This document shows, piece by piece, positions 36,984 through 45,905 of a DNA stretch of 64,000 nucleotides. The stretch covers positions 124,001-188,000 of the forward strand of contig NZ_VIWO01000005.1 in the NCBI RefSeq assembly GCF_007829335.1. Direction: 5' to 3'. A model generated the notes under the pieces. The model was not told where the DNA came from. It did no database searches and saw only the letters and a list, made by a program, of their open reading frames with translations. The stretch comes from Chitinophaga polysaccharea. Lineage in GTDB: Bacteria; Bacteroidota; Bacteroidia; Chitinophagales; Chitinophagaceae. Within the stretch, counting starts at the first letter, position 1. Each line of letters opens with the position of its first letter. The position numbers were made by a program, and so were the translations under genes.

Positions 36984-39383
36984 TTACTTTCCATCCAGCA
37001 CCGCCCTCTTTTTCCGTTTTCCGAGGAGACCCTTACGTTGGTTGTCTTCCCCATATCCGTAGCCGTAGCCATACCCATAACCATATCCGTAGGCACTATT
37101 ATTTTTCACATCGTTGATCACGATATTGATCCTTGGCAGCTTACGCTGCAGGTACAGATCTTTGGAGATCTGCAGCTGTTGCTTGAAAGTAAAGCCATGA
37201 CGTACCAGGTACAATGTAGCATCTGCATAACGGCCCAGGATCTGTGCATCAGTTACCAATCCTATCGGTGCAGAGTCGATGACGATATAATCGAAACGTT
37301 CATTCAGTTCTTTAAACAACTCTTCCGTTCTTGCCTGCAGGAACAATTCCGTAGGATTGGGCGGAATAGGTCCGGAACTGATGATCCAACAGTTATCATG
37401 AATACCCGATGGCTTGATCAAGGCATCGATTGAAGTTTTGCCGATGGCGTAGGTACTAAAACCTTCATGATTCGGCAATCCCAGTCGTTCTGCAATCCGG
37501 GGCTTGCGTAAATCCATTTCCATCAGCACCACCTTTTTCCCGGAAAGGGCCAGCACGGCCGCCAGGTTGGTAGATACGAAAGATTTTCCCTCGCCTCCCA
37601 TACTGGAAGTAACGATCACCGATTTATTACTGATGTCGGACAGCACAAACTGGAGGTTGGTCCTTAATGCGCGGAATTGTTCTGCCACCGGCGTGCGGGA
37701 ATCCGTTTTGGTGATGATCAGATTGCTGGCACTGTGACCAATTTCTGCCAGCACCGGAACCGGGGTGTTGCCTGTTACATCCTGTTTATTCTTCACCCTT
37801 CTGCTCAGCAGTTCTTTCATATAGAGGTAGACAGCAGGCAGCGTTAAGCCAAGCACTACCCCTACCAGGAACATGAGTAAGCGTTTGGGCTTATAAGGTA
37901 GGGCATCGCTTTTGGCATCGTCAATAATGCGGGCGATGGCGAGGTTAGACGTTTTGGAGATCGCTGACTCCTCTCTTTTTTTCAGGAGAAAGAGGTACAG
38001 TTCCTGTTTGATAGATTGTTGGCGGGAGATATCCAGGAATATTCTTTCCTTCGCCGGCACTTGCCGGATCTTTTGATCGAGGGCGCCGGCATTCTTTTGT
38101 TGCTCAGCAATGCCTACTTCTATTCCTTTCTTCAGGGAAGCCAGGTTGCTCAGCATATCTGCCCGGAGACCGGCCAGCTGCTGATCCATTGTCACGATTA
38201 CCGGGTTGGTAGGCGTGCTGGACATCAGTTGCCGTTCCCTGTCCAGCTGCAGGGTATTGTACCGCTGTACGAGCCCTACGAAGGTGGGGTCCTGCACAAT
38301 CAGGGAAGAAGGTACTACCCTTTTACTGTTTTCCGTATCGTGCATATATTGCTCCAGCGATTCTACGACGTTCAGCTGTACCTGTTGATCCAGCAATTGT
38401 TTGCGGGCATCGCCGGTACCCTGTACCAGTAATTTTGACTGGGCTTCGATATCGGCCAGTTCATTGGCCTGTTTAAATTGTTGAATGTTTTTTTCCACGC
38501 CCGACAACTCCTGGGTCACGATTACCAGTCGGTTATCGATAAAGGCGATGGTACTGTCTGCAATACGGTTTTTATCTTCCACACTTGCTTTCAGGTAGCT
38601 TGTCAGCAATTCATTCAGCACTTTCTCTCCTTTTTCAGGGACTCTTGCATTGAGGGTGAGGTCGATGGTGCTTACCTGTTTATTCGGAATACGTACATCC
38701 AGCTGGGCCTGGTAATTCGCCGTTGTTTCATCTACAGACGCTACTTTCACAGTATATGCGGGCCTGGTAAAGGGTATCCCGGTGAGCACAAATTTGGCGA
38801 CGCCCTCGTGGAGATGAAGGGTATCATTCCAGGAAGCAGTACGGGTGCCTTTTTCGCCCGACAGTTCAAACTTGTCTTTTCCTATTGGCGATACCACATA
38901 GGAGGTTTTCATAATGGTATCTTTGAGGGAAAGCCATTGCAGTGCAAAAGGGAGGTTACCATATTGCTCGGTTTCCTTTACCCTTCCTTCTACAAAGTAA
39001 GAAGTATTTAGTTGCAGATTGTTGACCACTTTCTGCATGAGTGTACGTGATGACAATATCTCTACTTCATTGTCGACACTGCTCTTATTGGAAAACACTT
39101 CCAGCTGCTGGAGTATTTCCTGGCCGGGGATATCGCCCCCTTTCTGGTCATCTTTCACCAATACTTTGGCGCTGATCTTATAGCCTGGTGTAGCATAGCG
39201 GAGATAAAGCCATGCACCGCCCACTCCCATGATCACAAAGATGACAAACAGGTACCAATGCCGCATGAGGGTATCGAGTATATAACGGGGATTGATACCA
39301 TTGTCTTTCTCCGGCTCCCTGGCCTCGTGCCCATTTAAATGGGCGCCCTGATTTTTAAAAATGTGCTCTGGCATGTTTTCCAT
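36984..39383 (-). CDS. Wzc-like polysaccharide co-polymerase / tyrosine autokinase
   Basis: 799 residues. A Wzz domain has TM1 near residues 43-63, a long periplasmic coiled-coil part and a GNVR-type region, and TM2 (KRLLMFLVGVVLGLTLPAVYLY). The cytosolic BY-kinase domain has Walker A MGGEGKS (near 595), Walker A' VVLMEMDLRKPR and Walker B YIVIDSAPIG. The C-terminus has seven Tyr-Gly dipeptides, the expected autophosphorylation cluster. It controls chain length and export together with the Wza-like protein encoded 9 bp upstream. The PHP phosphatase at 14042 is a plausible counterpart. Confidence 0.94.
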   Translation of the reverse strand: MENMPEHIFKNQGAHLNGHEAREPEKDNGINPRYILDTLMRHWYLFVIFVIMGVGGAWLYLRYATPGYKISAKVLVKDDQKGGDIPGQEILQQLEVFSNKSSVDNEVEILSSRTLMQKVVNNLQLNTSYFVEGRVKETEQYGNLPFALQWLSLKDTIMKTSYVVSPIGKDKFELSGEKGTRTASWNDTLHLHEGVAKFVLTGIPFTRPAYTVKVASVDETTANYQAQLDVRIPNKQVSTIDLTLNARVPEKGEKVLNELLTSYLKASVEDKNRIADSTIAFIDNRLVIVTQELSGVEKNIQQFKQANELADIEAQSKLLVQGTGDARKQLLDQQVQLNVVESLEQYMHDTENSKRVVPSSLIVQDPTFVGLVQRYNTLQLDRERQLMSSTPTNPVIVTMDQQLAGLRADMLSNLASLKKGIEVGIAEQQKNAGALDQKIRQVPAKERIFLDISRQQSIKQELYLFLLKKREESAISKTSNLAIARIIDDAKSDALPYKPKRLLMFLVGVVLGLTLPAVYLYMKELLSRRVKNKQDVTGNTPVPVLAEIGHSASNLIITKTDSRTPVAEQFRALRTNLQFVLSDISNKSVIVTSSMGGEGKSFVSTNLAAVLALSGKKVVLMEMDLRKPRIAERLGLPNHEGFSTYAIGKTSIDALIKPSGIHDNCWIISSGPIPPNPTELFLQARTEELFKELNERFDYIVIDSAPIGLVTDAQILGRYADATLYLVRHGFTFKQQLQISKDLYLQRKLPRINIVINDVKNNSAYGYGYGYGYGYGYGEDNQRKGLLGKRKKRAVLDGK
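37050..37091 (-). repeat. Hexanucleotide repeat encoding the (Tyr-Gly)7 tail of Wzc
   Basis: Seven codon pairs TAC/TAT + GGN run in tandem near the 3' end of the kinase gene. Third positions differ between copies, so the DNA repeat is imperfect while the peptide repeat is exact. This gives regularly spaced phospho-acceptor tyrosines. Confidence 0.9.
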
Positions 39384-39391
39384 TTAAAGAT

Positions 39392-40204
39392 TTAAAATTT
39401 GACTCTCGACACCACTACGATCAACAGTGATAGAACAGATGCCATGATAGAAATGCGTTTTACCTGCGCCAGGTCTGTGCTGGATACTTTGGCCTTATTA
39501 GGCTCCACATATATCACATCTCCCTGTCTCAGGAAAAAGTAAGGAGAGGAAAAGATATTGCTCTGGTTCAGGTTCATCCTGATAAATTCCTTTTTGCCGT
39601 TGTTATCCCTGATCAGCAGCACGTTTTCCCTTTTTCCGTAGATGGTCAGATCGCCTGCGGCGCCCAGTGCATCCAGTAAGGTTACCTTCTCATTGGGCAT
39701 CACATAGGTAGATGGCCTGTTTACCTCTCCCAATACCGTTATTTTAAAATTGGCAAAGCGTACGTTCACTACCGGGTCTTTATAATAGGTAGCGGCTACA
39801 GCTTTGATATTTTCTCTTACGCTGTCGGTGGTTTTACCCTGTACCATTATTTTACCTATCAGAGGCAATACGATATACCCGTCTTTATCTACCAGGTAAC
39901 CACTTACCGCAGCGGGGGCTGCAGCGGTGTTATTCCCACCTACCGGTACGGAGCCGCTGGATTGATTCAGCATCGCTGTAGCGGTAGGATCCAATGTCTG
40001 GACAGTCACCTGTAAGATGTCATCCACCTGGATCAAAGGCGTTGAATAGGCCGCCTGTTGTATTTCATGTTGCCTGACGGTATCCGGTACATCCTTGAAA
40101 TAAGTTATATTTTTAGGCGCCGAACAGGAGCTGACCAATAACGTGATAACTCCTGATAATAAAACAATAATTCCTTTGAAATCTCTGATAGATCGCTCAC
40201 ACAT
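39392..40204 (-). CDS. Polysaccharide export outer-membrane lipoprotein (Wza-like)
   Basis: 270 residues. The lipobox VSSC anchors Cys27. A Poly_export domain follows (IQVDDILQVTVQTLDPTAT ... GYLVDKDGYIVLPLIGKIMV), then a SLBB domain (FKITVLGEVNRPSTYVMPNEKVTLLDALGAAGDL). A C-terminal hydrophobic helix ends the chain, as in outer-membrane Wza-type pores. The protein is shorter than E. coli Wza (one SLBB domain), as is usual in Bacteroidota. It lies between the CapD-like and Wzc genes. Confidence 0.92.
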   Translation of the reverse strand: MCERSIRDFKGIIVLLSGVITLLVSSCSAPKNITYFKDVPDTVRQHEIQQAAYSTPLIQVDDILQVTVQTLDPTATAMLNQSSGSVPVGGNNTAAAPAAVSGYLVDKDGYIVLPLIGKIMVQGKTTDSVRENIKAVAATYYKDPVVNVRFANFKITVLGEVNRPSTYVMPNEKVTLLDALGAAGDLTIYGKRENVLLIRDNNGKKEFIRMNLNQSNIFSSPYFFLRQGDVIYVEPNKAKVSSTDLAQVKRISIMASVLSLLIVVVSRVKF

Positions 40205-40252
40205 ATTATAAATACTCTAGTTGCTGGTTTAGTAATGAATAAGGGGGCGTGA

Positions 40253-42187
40253 TTAGATAATCATTTTTCCCTTATCAAGTTCTTCGTAGGCAGAGTTTTT
40301 ACTGATGAACTCTGGTACCAATTGCTTCATCCTGGCCACTGTTGGCGTGAGATAATGCTTCCTGGCGGATTCTATAAGTTGATTCACCTGCTCGTTCACT
40401 TCTGTAAAATCGGATGCTCTTACTTTGGCGATCATGATTTTTTCGTGATAAGTAGGCAACGTATTTTCTGCATTATTCAGCAATTCTTCATAGAGCTTCT
40501 CTCCCGGGCGCAGGCCGGTATAGATGATCTGGACATCTCTTCCGGGTTCTTTACCGGTCATCCGGATCATTTTACGCGCCAGCTCTGCAATCTTCATCGG
40601 CTGGCCCATGTCGAAAACGAATATCTCTCCGCCCTGTCCCATAGAACCTGCTTCCAGCACCAGCTGGCAAGCTTCAGGAATGGTCATAAAATAGCGGGTG
40701 ATTTCCGGATGCGTAACGGTTAACGGACCGCCTTTTTCCAGTTGTTGTTTAAACCGGGGAATCACTGAACCATTTGAGCCCAATACGTTTCCGAAGCGGG
40801 TGGTGATAAAACGGGTAGGTGGTGCGCCAAAAATGGGGCCCATCTTCTGGTATTTTTCGCTGAGACAGTTATTGAAAGATTGCGTGAAGATTTCTGCAAT
40901 ACGTTTGGAGGCCCCCATCACGTTGGTAGGGTTTACCGCCTTGTCGGTGGATACCATCACAAATTTTTCTACACCATAGTCAACCGATAACTCTGCCACT
41001 ATCTTCGTGCCCAATACATTATTCATCACGGCGATAGATGGATTTTTCTCCATCATCGGTACATGCTTGTAAGCAGCGGCATGGTACACTACGGCAGGTG
41101 CATAGATATCAAACAATTGCTGCATCCTGACCCGGTCGCATACATTACCGATATAAGGAATTACCTGGATGCCTCCCGATTTCTCCGCAATTTCCAGCTC
41201 CAGCTCATGCAGGGGCGATTCGGCTTTATCGCAGAGGACTATGACAGATGGTTTATAATTCAGTAGTTGTCTTACTATTTCGCTGCCGATAGATCCTGCG
41301 GCGCCGGTTACCAATATGCTCTTCCCTTTCAGATCTTTATTAAGCTGTTCATTCTTGATATTGATCACAGACCTTTCGAGCAGGTCTTCAATATTGATGT
41401 CTTTCAGCTCGATGCTGTTGCTGGTGCCTTCAGTCCACTGGCTCACGGGAATAATTTTTTGCACCCGGATGTTTAATGCCATGCACTCTTCTACCAGGTC
41501 GTTCAGGTGAGCTGGGTCCAGGTGATCGTTAGGAATAAGCAGTAAGGAGATGTTTCCTTCCTTTACCATTTTAAACAGTTGCCCTTTCCGGGAGGCATAT
41601 ACAGGAAGTCCTTCTATGGATTTGCCTGCATGTGAGTTGGTAGCTGCCAGGAATGCGGTGATCTGCATATCGGCAGCCGGGTCATCGCTGATAGCTTTAC
41701 GCAGCATCATGCTGGAATGCCCTGTATAGTAAATAGCTGCGCGGGTACGGTTGCGCCGCGGAGTTTTTTTATAATACCGGAATATCCATTTCGCCAGTAA
41801 CCGGTAAGACAATAACAGGAAGGAGCTAACAAAGAAATTAATCAGGATCACGGATATCGGAAAGATATTCATTTCCATATCCGGTAAGCGGCTGTAACCT
41901 ATCGTAAACAATATCAGGCAACTGGTAATATTCAATCCGGCAATACGGCCAATATCCGCCAGGCTGGTATATCTTACAATACCGCGATAAGTCCGTAACA
42001 AGAGCGACAAGCACAGGTTTACACCTAACACAATCGCGGCGGTTTTCACCGTTGCATATGCCATTAAGGCCTCAAGATCAAAGTTAAGCCGGAGGAGGAA
42101 TGCGATATTAATTGCGATAACGGAACACCCGAGGTCTAACAAAAGAATTAGCCATGAGGGGGTAATCCACGATGAACTACGCACCAT
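40253..42187 (-). CDS. Membrane-bound UDP-GlcNAc 4,6-dehydratase family (CapD/WbpM/PglF-like)
   Basis: 644 residues. Four N-terminal transmembrane helices (about 12-115), a CoA-binding-like linker, then an extended SDR domain: GKSILVTGAAGSIGSEIVRQLL (NAD site), the substituted catalytic triad region KFVMVSTDKAVNPTNVMGASKR, and TRFGNVLGSNGSVIPRFK. Enzymes of this kind make UDP-4-keto-6-deoxy-GlcNAc, the precursor of bacillosamine, QuiNAc or FucNAc. The PglE- and PglD-like genes at the far end of the operon can take the next two steps. It is the first gene of the operon, after a long non-coding leader. Confidence 0.92.
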   Translation of the reverse strand: MVRSSSWITPSWLILLLDLGCSVIAINIAFLLRLNFDLEALMAYATVKTAAIVLGVNLCLSLLLRTYRGIVRYTSLADIGRIAGLNITSCLILFTIGYSRLPDMEMNIFPISVILINFFVSSFLLLSYRLLAKWIFRYYKKTPRRNRTRAAIYYTGHSSMMLRKAISDDPAADMQITAFLAATNSHAGKSIEGLPVYASRKGQLFKMVKEGNISLLLIPNDHLDPAHLNDLVEECMALNIRVQKIIPVSQWTEGTSNSIELKDINIEDLLERSVINIKNEQLNKDLKGKSILVTGAAGSIGSEIVRQLLNYKPSVIVLCDKAESPLHELELEIAEKSGGIQVIPYIGNVCDRVRMQQLFDIYAPAVVYHAAAYKHVPMMEKNPSIAVMNNVLGTKIVAELSVDYGVEKFVMVSTDKAVNPTNVMGASKRIAEIFTQSFNNCLSEKYQKMGPIFGAPPTRFITTRFGNVLGSNGSVIPRFKQQLEKGGPLTVTHPEITRYFMTIPEACQLVLEAGSMGQGGEIFVFDMGQPMKIAELARKMIRMTGKEPGRDVQIIYTGLRPGEKLYEELLNNAENTLPTYHEKIMIAKVRASDFTEVNEQVNQLIESARKHYLTPTVARMKQLVPEFISKNSAYEELDKGKMII

Positions 42188-42328
42188 AGGTTCAATAATA
42201 AGATATGGTTATTAAATATAAATATGCTCGGCTGACTAACTACATTCGCGCAGGTTTTTCAAGGTTTTCATAAGGGCGCTTTCAGTTAATGTCAGAACGA
42301 AAATAAATAATTACAAACTATCGGTTTT

Positions 42329-42336
42329 CAAAGTTA
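42329..42336 (-). promoter_or_regulatory. Candidate -7 box for the exopolysaccharide operon
   Basis: The minus strand reads TAACTTTG, a full match to TAnnTTTG, about 142 bp before the first gene's ATG. No clear -33 element was seen. AT-rich sequence raises the chance of random matches. Confidence 0.35.
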
Positions 42337-42355
42337 TCACAAAGTAACTACTAAA

Positions 42356-42377
42356 TTTGATAACTTCTGTTATCAAA
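42356..42377. promoter_or_regulatory. Perfect 9-bp palindrome with 4-bp spacer (operator or leader hairpin)
   Basis: TTTGATAAC (42356-42364) and GTTATCAAA (42369-42377) are exact reverse complements around a 4-bp spacer. It sits about 20 bp upstream of the candidate -7 box on the minus strand, near where a -33 element would lie, and overlaps a plus-strand TAAATTTG. A dimeric regulator site is likely; a hairpin is the alternative. Confidence 0.5.
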
Positions 42378-42942
42378 AGGTAAAGTGTGAAAAAAAATTT
42401 TCAACACCTCTATCTTTTGATAAAACGACAGTGCATAAGGAATCCGAACCGGCTTTGACAAGCGATTATGACAACACCGTAACGGAAGGATTATTCGTTC
42501 AAACACTTCCTGTACGCACAATACAGAAAATAACCCTGACGTATACACGAATACAGATCAGATCAGCAACATCTGCTATTCATATGACCTATAACTACAG
42601 AAATTTCACCCGGCTTGTTGTTCTGGTGGCGGAGCAACAGCTGCTGCTTTTTTGATAATTTGCTTCTCGGTGATTGCTCTAAAGTGTTTGCAAAGTGATG
42701 ATACATGGTCTTTCAATTTTCTGGTTAACGCAGTTACTAAAAATATGGCTATACGATATGGTCAAAAAAATCTGCGTCAATGACTACTTACAATGCACGC
42801 ACAAGAAACAAACACCATACCAACTTTGACAATTTATTTATTTTTATGATCTAAAGTTAATGAACTATTTAAACAAATAACGCTGTCTTTAAAAATTTAC
42901 TAAAATATTTATATTATACATCCATCAGGACACCTCACTAAC

Positions 42943-42978
42943 AGCACGGCCCCACCGCTTAAACGGTGAGGCCGTGCT
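42943..42978. terminator. Strong hairpin downstream of lutC
   Basis: AGCACGGCCCCACCG (42943-42957) pairs with 42964-42978 over 15 bp with one mismatch and a 6-nt loop. It is about 70 bp past the lutC stop. No long U-run follows on the minus strand, so it may be a terminator or an RNA-stabilising hairpin. Confidence 0.6.
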
Positions 42979-43002
42979 ATATCCTGTTAACGCGGAAGAG
43001 CA

Positions 43003-43059
43003 TACGTAATTTATCTGATGGTACTTCTTAGGTGCAGCGCCTACGTAATTTATCCGATG
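43003..43059. repeat. 18-bp direct repeat spanning the lutC stop
   Basis: The plus-strand sequence at 43042-43059 recurs at 43003-43020 with one mismatch (TACGTAATTTATC then C/T then GATG). The first-listed copy includes the last codons and TAA of lutC. It looks like a local duplication of the 3' end of the gene. Confidence 0.7.
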
Positions 43060-43619
43060 ACAAATACCACCAGGCTTTTAGCGCCATGTGCACCCAATAC
43101 CAGGGATTGCTCTATATCGGCGGTTTTGGAAGGTCCGGCAATAAAGACGCCAAAACCGGACTGAGGGGCTCCTATCTGTTCGTAGGCTTCGTGCATGGTA
43201 GGCAATAGCCGTTCACGTGGTAATACGATAGCCAGGTGCTGACAAATAAAGGGCAATACCCGCACATGTATATCCTCCTCAGTAATCCAGATGGCGCCAT
43301 TTTCTGCCACACCCCATTGCCCAGGTACAATAGCCATATCCACATCTTCCAGGAGATGAGGATCTTCGTTGGCCCATGTCCGTTGTATATCGCTGGCAGC
43401 AATCACCCGTTGTAAACCAGGGTACTGTTGCGCCAGTATAGCGGGTATTTCGCTTTCGGCTTTTATTTCAAACAGCACACCGCCTAATCCTTCCAGCACT
43501 TTACGGTAAGCCTCCAATGTGCCAGGCATATTACCGGACAAACCGGTCAGCGAAGGTAGAGCGGACGCTTCCGGCTGATGTTGTTTTATGGCGGCTAATA
43601 TTTTTTCCCTGCTGCTCAT
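43050..43619 (-). CDS. lutC: LutC/YkgG-type lactate utilisation protein C
   Basis: A 189-residue LUD-domain protein. Typical parts are the N-terminal SSREKILAAIKQH, the central MAIVPGQWGVAENGAIWITEED and the late AGPSKTADIEQSLVLGAHGAKSLVVFVI. With LutA and LutB it forms the L-lactate oxidation complex of B. subtilis. Its ATG overlaps the lutB stop as ATGA. Confidence 0.92.
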   Translation of the reverse strand: MSSREKILAAIKQHQPEASALPSLTGLSGNMPGTLEAYRKVLEGLGGVLFEIKAESEIPAILAQQYPGLQRVIAASDIQRTWANEDPHLLEDVDMAIVPGQWGVAENGAIWITEEDIHVRVLPFICQHLAIVLPRERLLPTMHEAYEQIGAPQSGFGVFIAGPSKTADIEQSLVLGAHGAKSLVVFVIG

Positions 43620-44995
43620 GTTGACTTTTTATTTTTCTTATACCATTCAGAAAATGATTGTGCCGGCGGCACTGGCATTTCCCGTTGTTTATACCAGGGA
43701 TTCATCCGGTTGTTTACCATTCCCGGAAAAGCGCGCATTACCCAGCGGCCCATTTTACCGGCTGCTTTATATACACCAGGAGCAGATAATACCCCTGTCA
43801 TTACTTTCATGCCGGCGGTTTTAGCCGTACTGGTATAACCTTCTTTTACCAATACCTGCCGCCACTTATACAACTGCTGGTGAATATCTATTTTCACGGG
43901 ACATACATTGGAACAGGACCCACAAAGCGTTGACGCAAAAGGCAGGTCGGCATAATCCTTCATATCCAGGTTAGGCGCCAGGATAGCACCTATAGGACCC
44001 GCTACCGCATTGTGATAGCTATGGCCGCCGCTGCGCCGGTATACAGGGCAGGTATTCATACAGGCGCCACAACGAATACATTTGAGCGAGTTCCGGAAGT
44101 CTTCCCGGCCCAGTTGCCGGGAACGGCCGTTATCCACCAGCACAATATGCAGCTCCTGCCCTTCCCGGGGCTTCCGGAAATGGCTGGAATAGGTGGTAAT
44201 GGGCTGCCCGGTGGCGCTACGTGCCAGCAAGCGCAGGAAAACGCCCAGGTGCTTACGCTGCGGGATTATCTTTTCTATGCCCATACAGGCAATATGTACA
44301 TTGGCCAGGTGTGCGCCCATATCTGCATTGCCTTCATTGGTGCATACCACCATCTCTCCCGTTTCTGCTACGGCAAAGTTCACACCGGTAATAGCAGCAT
44401 CGGCCAGGAGGAATTCTTTTCGAAGATGCAGGCGGGCGGCCGCTGTCAGGAATTGCGGATCAGCATTGCCGGCGGGAGTACCCAGGTGTTCATGAAACAA
44501 CTCGCCGATTTCTTCTTTCTTTTTATGAATACAGGGCAATACGATATGGCTGGGTGGTTCCTTGGCGAGCTGCACAATCCTTTCGCCCAGGTCTGTATCA
44601 ATCACTTCAATACCGTTGGCTTCCAGGTGCGGATTCAGGTGGCATTCCTCGGTAAGCATGGATTTACTCTTCACCATACGCTTCACCCCATGTTTTTGGA
44701 GGATCTCCGTTACAATACGGTTATGCTCTGCCGCATCCGCCGCCCAGTGTACGATAGCGCCGTTCTGCTGTGCCTGTTGTTCAAACTGCAGCAGGTAATC
44801 ATGCAGATTGCCCAGCGCATTCAGCTTAATGCTGGAAGCGGTATCTCTTAACTGCTCCCATTCCGGGATAGTCCATGCTATGCGATCGCGCTTGGCACGT
44901 ACCCACCACAGGGTCTGGTCATGCCAGTTTACCCGGGGTTCGTCCTCGTTGAACTTGTCGGCCAGTGTGGCGTGATCAGCTGTTTGCCTGTTCAT
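43616..44995 (-). CDS. lutB: LutB-type iron-sulfur lactate utilisation protein
   Basis: About 459 residues from ATG 44995; the frame extends to 45022 inside lutA. An N-terminal LUD domain (ANVHIACMGIEKIIP, TGVNFAVAETGEMVVCTNEGNA) is followed by two 4Fe-4S motifs, CIRCGACMNTCPVYR near residue 305 and CGSCSNVCPVKID near 360. A basic C-terminal tail follows. It relays electrons in L-lactate to pyruvate oxidation. It overlaps lutA by 20 bp and lutC by 4 bp. Confidence 0.93.
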   Translation of the reverse strand: MNRQTADHATLADKFNEDEPRVNWHDQTLWWVRAKRDRIAWTIPEWEQLRDTASSIKLNALGNLHDYLLQFEQQAQQNGAIVHWAADAAEHNRIVTEILQKHGVKRMVKSKSMLTEECHLNPHLEANGIEVIDTDLGERIVQLAKEPPSHIVLPCIHKKKEEIGELFHEHLGTPAGNADPQFLTAAARLHLRKEFLLADAAITGVNFAVAETGEMVVCTNEGNADMGAHLANVHIACMGIEKIIPQRKHLGVFLRLLARSATGQPITTYSSHFRKPREGQELHIVLVDNGRSRQLGREDFRNSLKCIRCGACMNTCPVYRRSGGHSYHNAVAGPIGAILAPNLDMKDYADLPFASTLCGSCSNVCPVKIDIHQQLYKWRQVLVKEGYTSTAKTAGMKVMTGVLSAPGVYKAAGKMGRWVMRAFPGMVNNRMNPWYKQREMPVPPAQSFSEWYKKNKKST

Positions 44996-45731
44996 CTGTA
45001 TATTGATTGAGTATTTCAGCAATATGCATCACTTTTACGCCGGCATGCTGCCGGCGTAAAATACCTTCCATGTGCATAAGACAACTAACATCGGTACCGG
45101 TAATGACTTCTGCGCCGTGTTTAACGTGGTCGGCTACACGATCTTTCCCCATTTTTACGGATACCGCTTCTTCGGCTACGCAGAAAGTACCCCCAAAACC
45201 GCAGCACTCATCCGCTCTATCCAACGGTACCAGCTCCACTCCTTCCACCATGCGCAGCAACTGCTCAGGTTTGGAGAAAGGTGCGGCCACCAGCTCGCTC
45301 ATCTGCGCCAGTCCGAGGCCACGCTGCCCATGGCAGCTCTGGTGCAATCCCACTTTGCAAGGGAACCTGGCCGGCAACGAAGTTACCTTCAATACATCGG
45401 TCAGGAATTCGGTGAGTTCGTATATACGTTGGCGTATTTTCTCTGCCTGCGGTTCCGCCGCCGGGTCGTGCAAGTGATCCTTGATATGGAGCACACAACT
45501 GCCGGAAGGACCTACAATATAATCGTAGTCAGCAAAGTTTTTGATGAACAGGCTATTGCACTGGTGCGTCAGGTGCTCATATCCTGAATTGGCCATGGGT
45601 TGTCCGCAACAGGTTTGTCCCTGTGGGAATTCCACTTCACATCCCAGTTTCTGTAACAACTGCAGGGTGGCAATACCTACCTGCGGGTAGAACTGGTCAA
45701 TATAACATGGTATAAATAATCCTACTTTCAC
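44976..45731 (-). CDS. lutA: LutA/YkgE-type Fe-S oxidoreductase
   Basis: A 251-residue protein with two CCG domains: GQTCCGQPMANSGY and DECCGFGGTFCVAEE. This is the catalytic-type subunit of the LutABC lactate oxidation system. The start codon is GTG (plus strand CAC at 45729-45731). The -7 box 35 bp upstream fits this start. Order lutA - lutB - lutC with overlaps. Confidence 0.93.
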   Translation of the reverse strand: MKVGLFIPCYIDQFYPQVGIATLQLLQKLGCEVEFPQGQTCCGQPMANSGYEHLTHQCNSLFIKNFADYDYIVGPSGSCVLHIKDHLHDPAAEPQAEKIRQRIYELTEFLTDVLKVTSLPARFPCKVGLHQSCHGQRGLGLAQMSELVAAPFSKPEQLLRMVEGVELVPLDRADECCGFGGTFCVAEEAVSVKMGKDRVADHVKHGAEVITGTDVSCLMHMEGILRRQHAGVKVMHIAEILNQYTDEQANS

Positions 45732-45766
45732 GGGTAAAGTAATTTAAATGATCATTGCTGACCCTG

Positions 45767-45774
45767 CAAATTTA
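45767..45774 (-). promoter_or_regulatory. -7 promoter box for lutABC
   Basis: The minus strand reads TAAATTTG, a perfect TAnnTTTG match, about 35 bp upstream of the lutA GTG. Spacing leaves room for a short leader. No -33 TTTG was identified. Confidence 0.5.
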
Positions 45775-45848
45775 GCGGGCAACGTAATAGTAATCCTACC
45801 TCTTTTTTACCGGTTACTGGCTTATTTTTCACTGGTACAAAATAAAGA

Positions 45849-45873
45849 ACCGGATTGGTGTTACCAACCCGGT
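45849..45873 (-). terminator. Intrinsic terminator after the PIF1-like helicase gene
   Basis: An 11-bp stem with one mismatch (45849-45859 with 45863-45873) and a 3-nt loop. On the minus strand it is followed by TCTTTATTTTG, a U-rich run. It is 33 bp beyond the helicase stop. Confidence 0.75.
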
Positions 45874-45905
45874 CCATCCTGTATCTGTTCAAACGATATT
45901 TGTGC

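Larger units (their letters stand above)
42188..43049. other. 862-bp AT-rich non-coding region upstream of the exopolysaccharide operon
   Basis: No supported gene on either strand; the short open frames here lack family-like sequence. The region must hold the promoter and leader of the minus-strand operon. It contains a -7-like box, a palindrome and, near the lutC end, a strong hairpin (all listed separately). The size is far above the typical gap in this window (under 260 bp). Confidence 0.7.

Noticed and set aside
37050..37091. CRISPR-like or microsatellite array
   Set aside because: It is a coding repeat inside wzc, without spacers, and with synonymous differences between units.
42431..42655. 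74-codon plus-strand frame in the gap upstream of the exopolysaccharide operon
   Set aside because: No family likeness, no promoter or ribosome site, and composition expected of non-coding AT-rich DNA.
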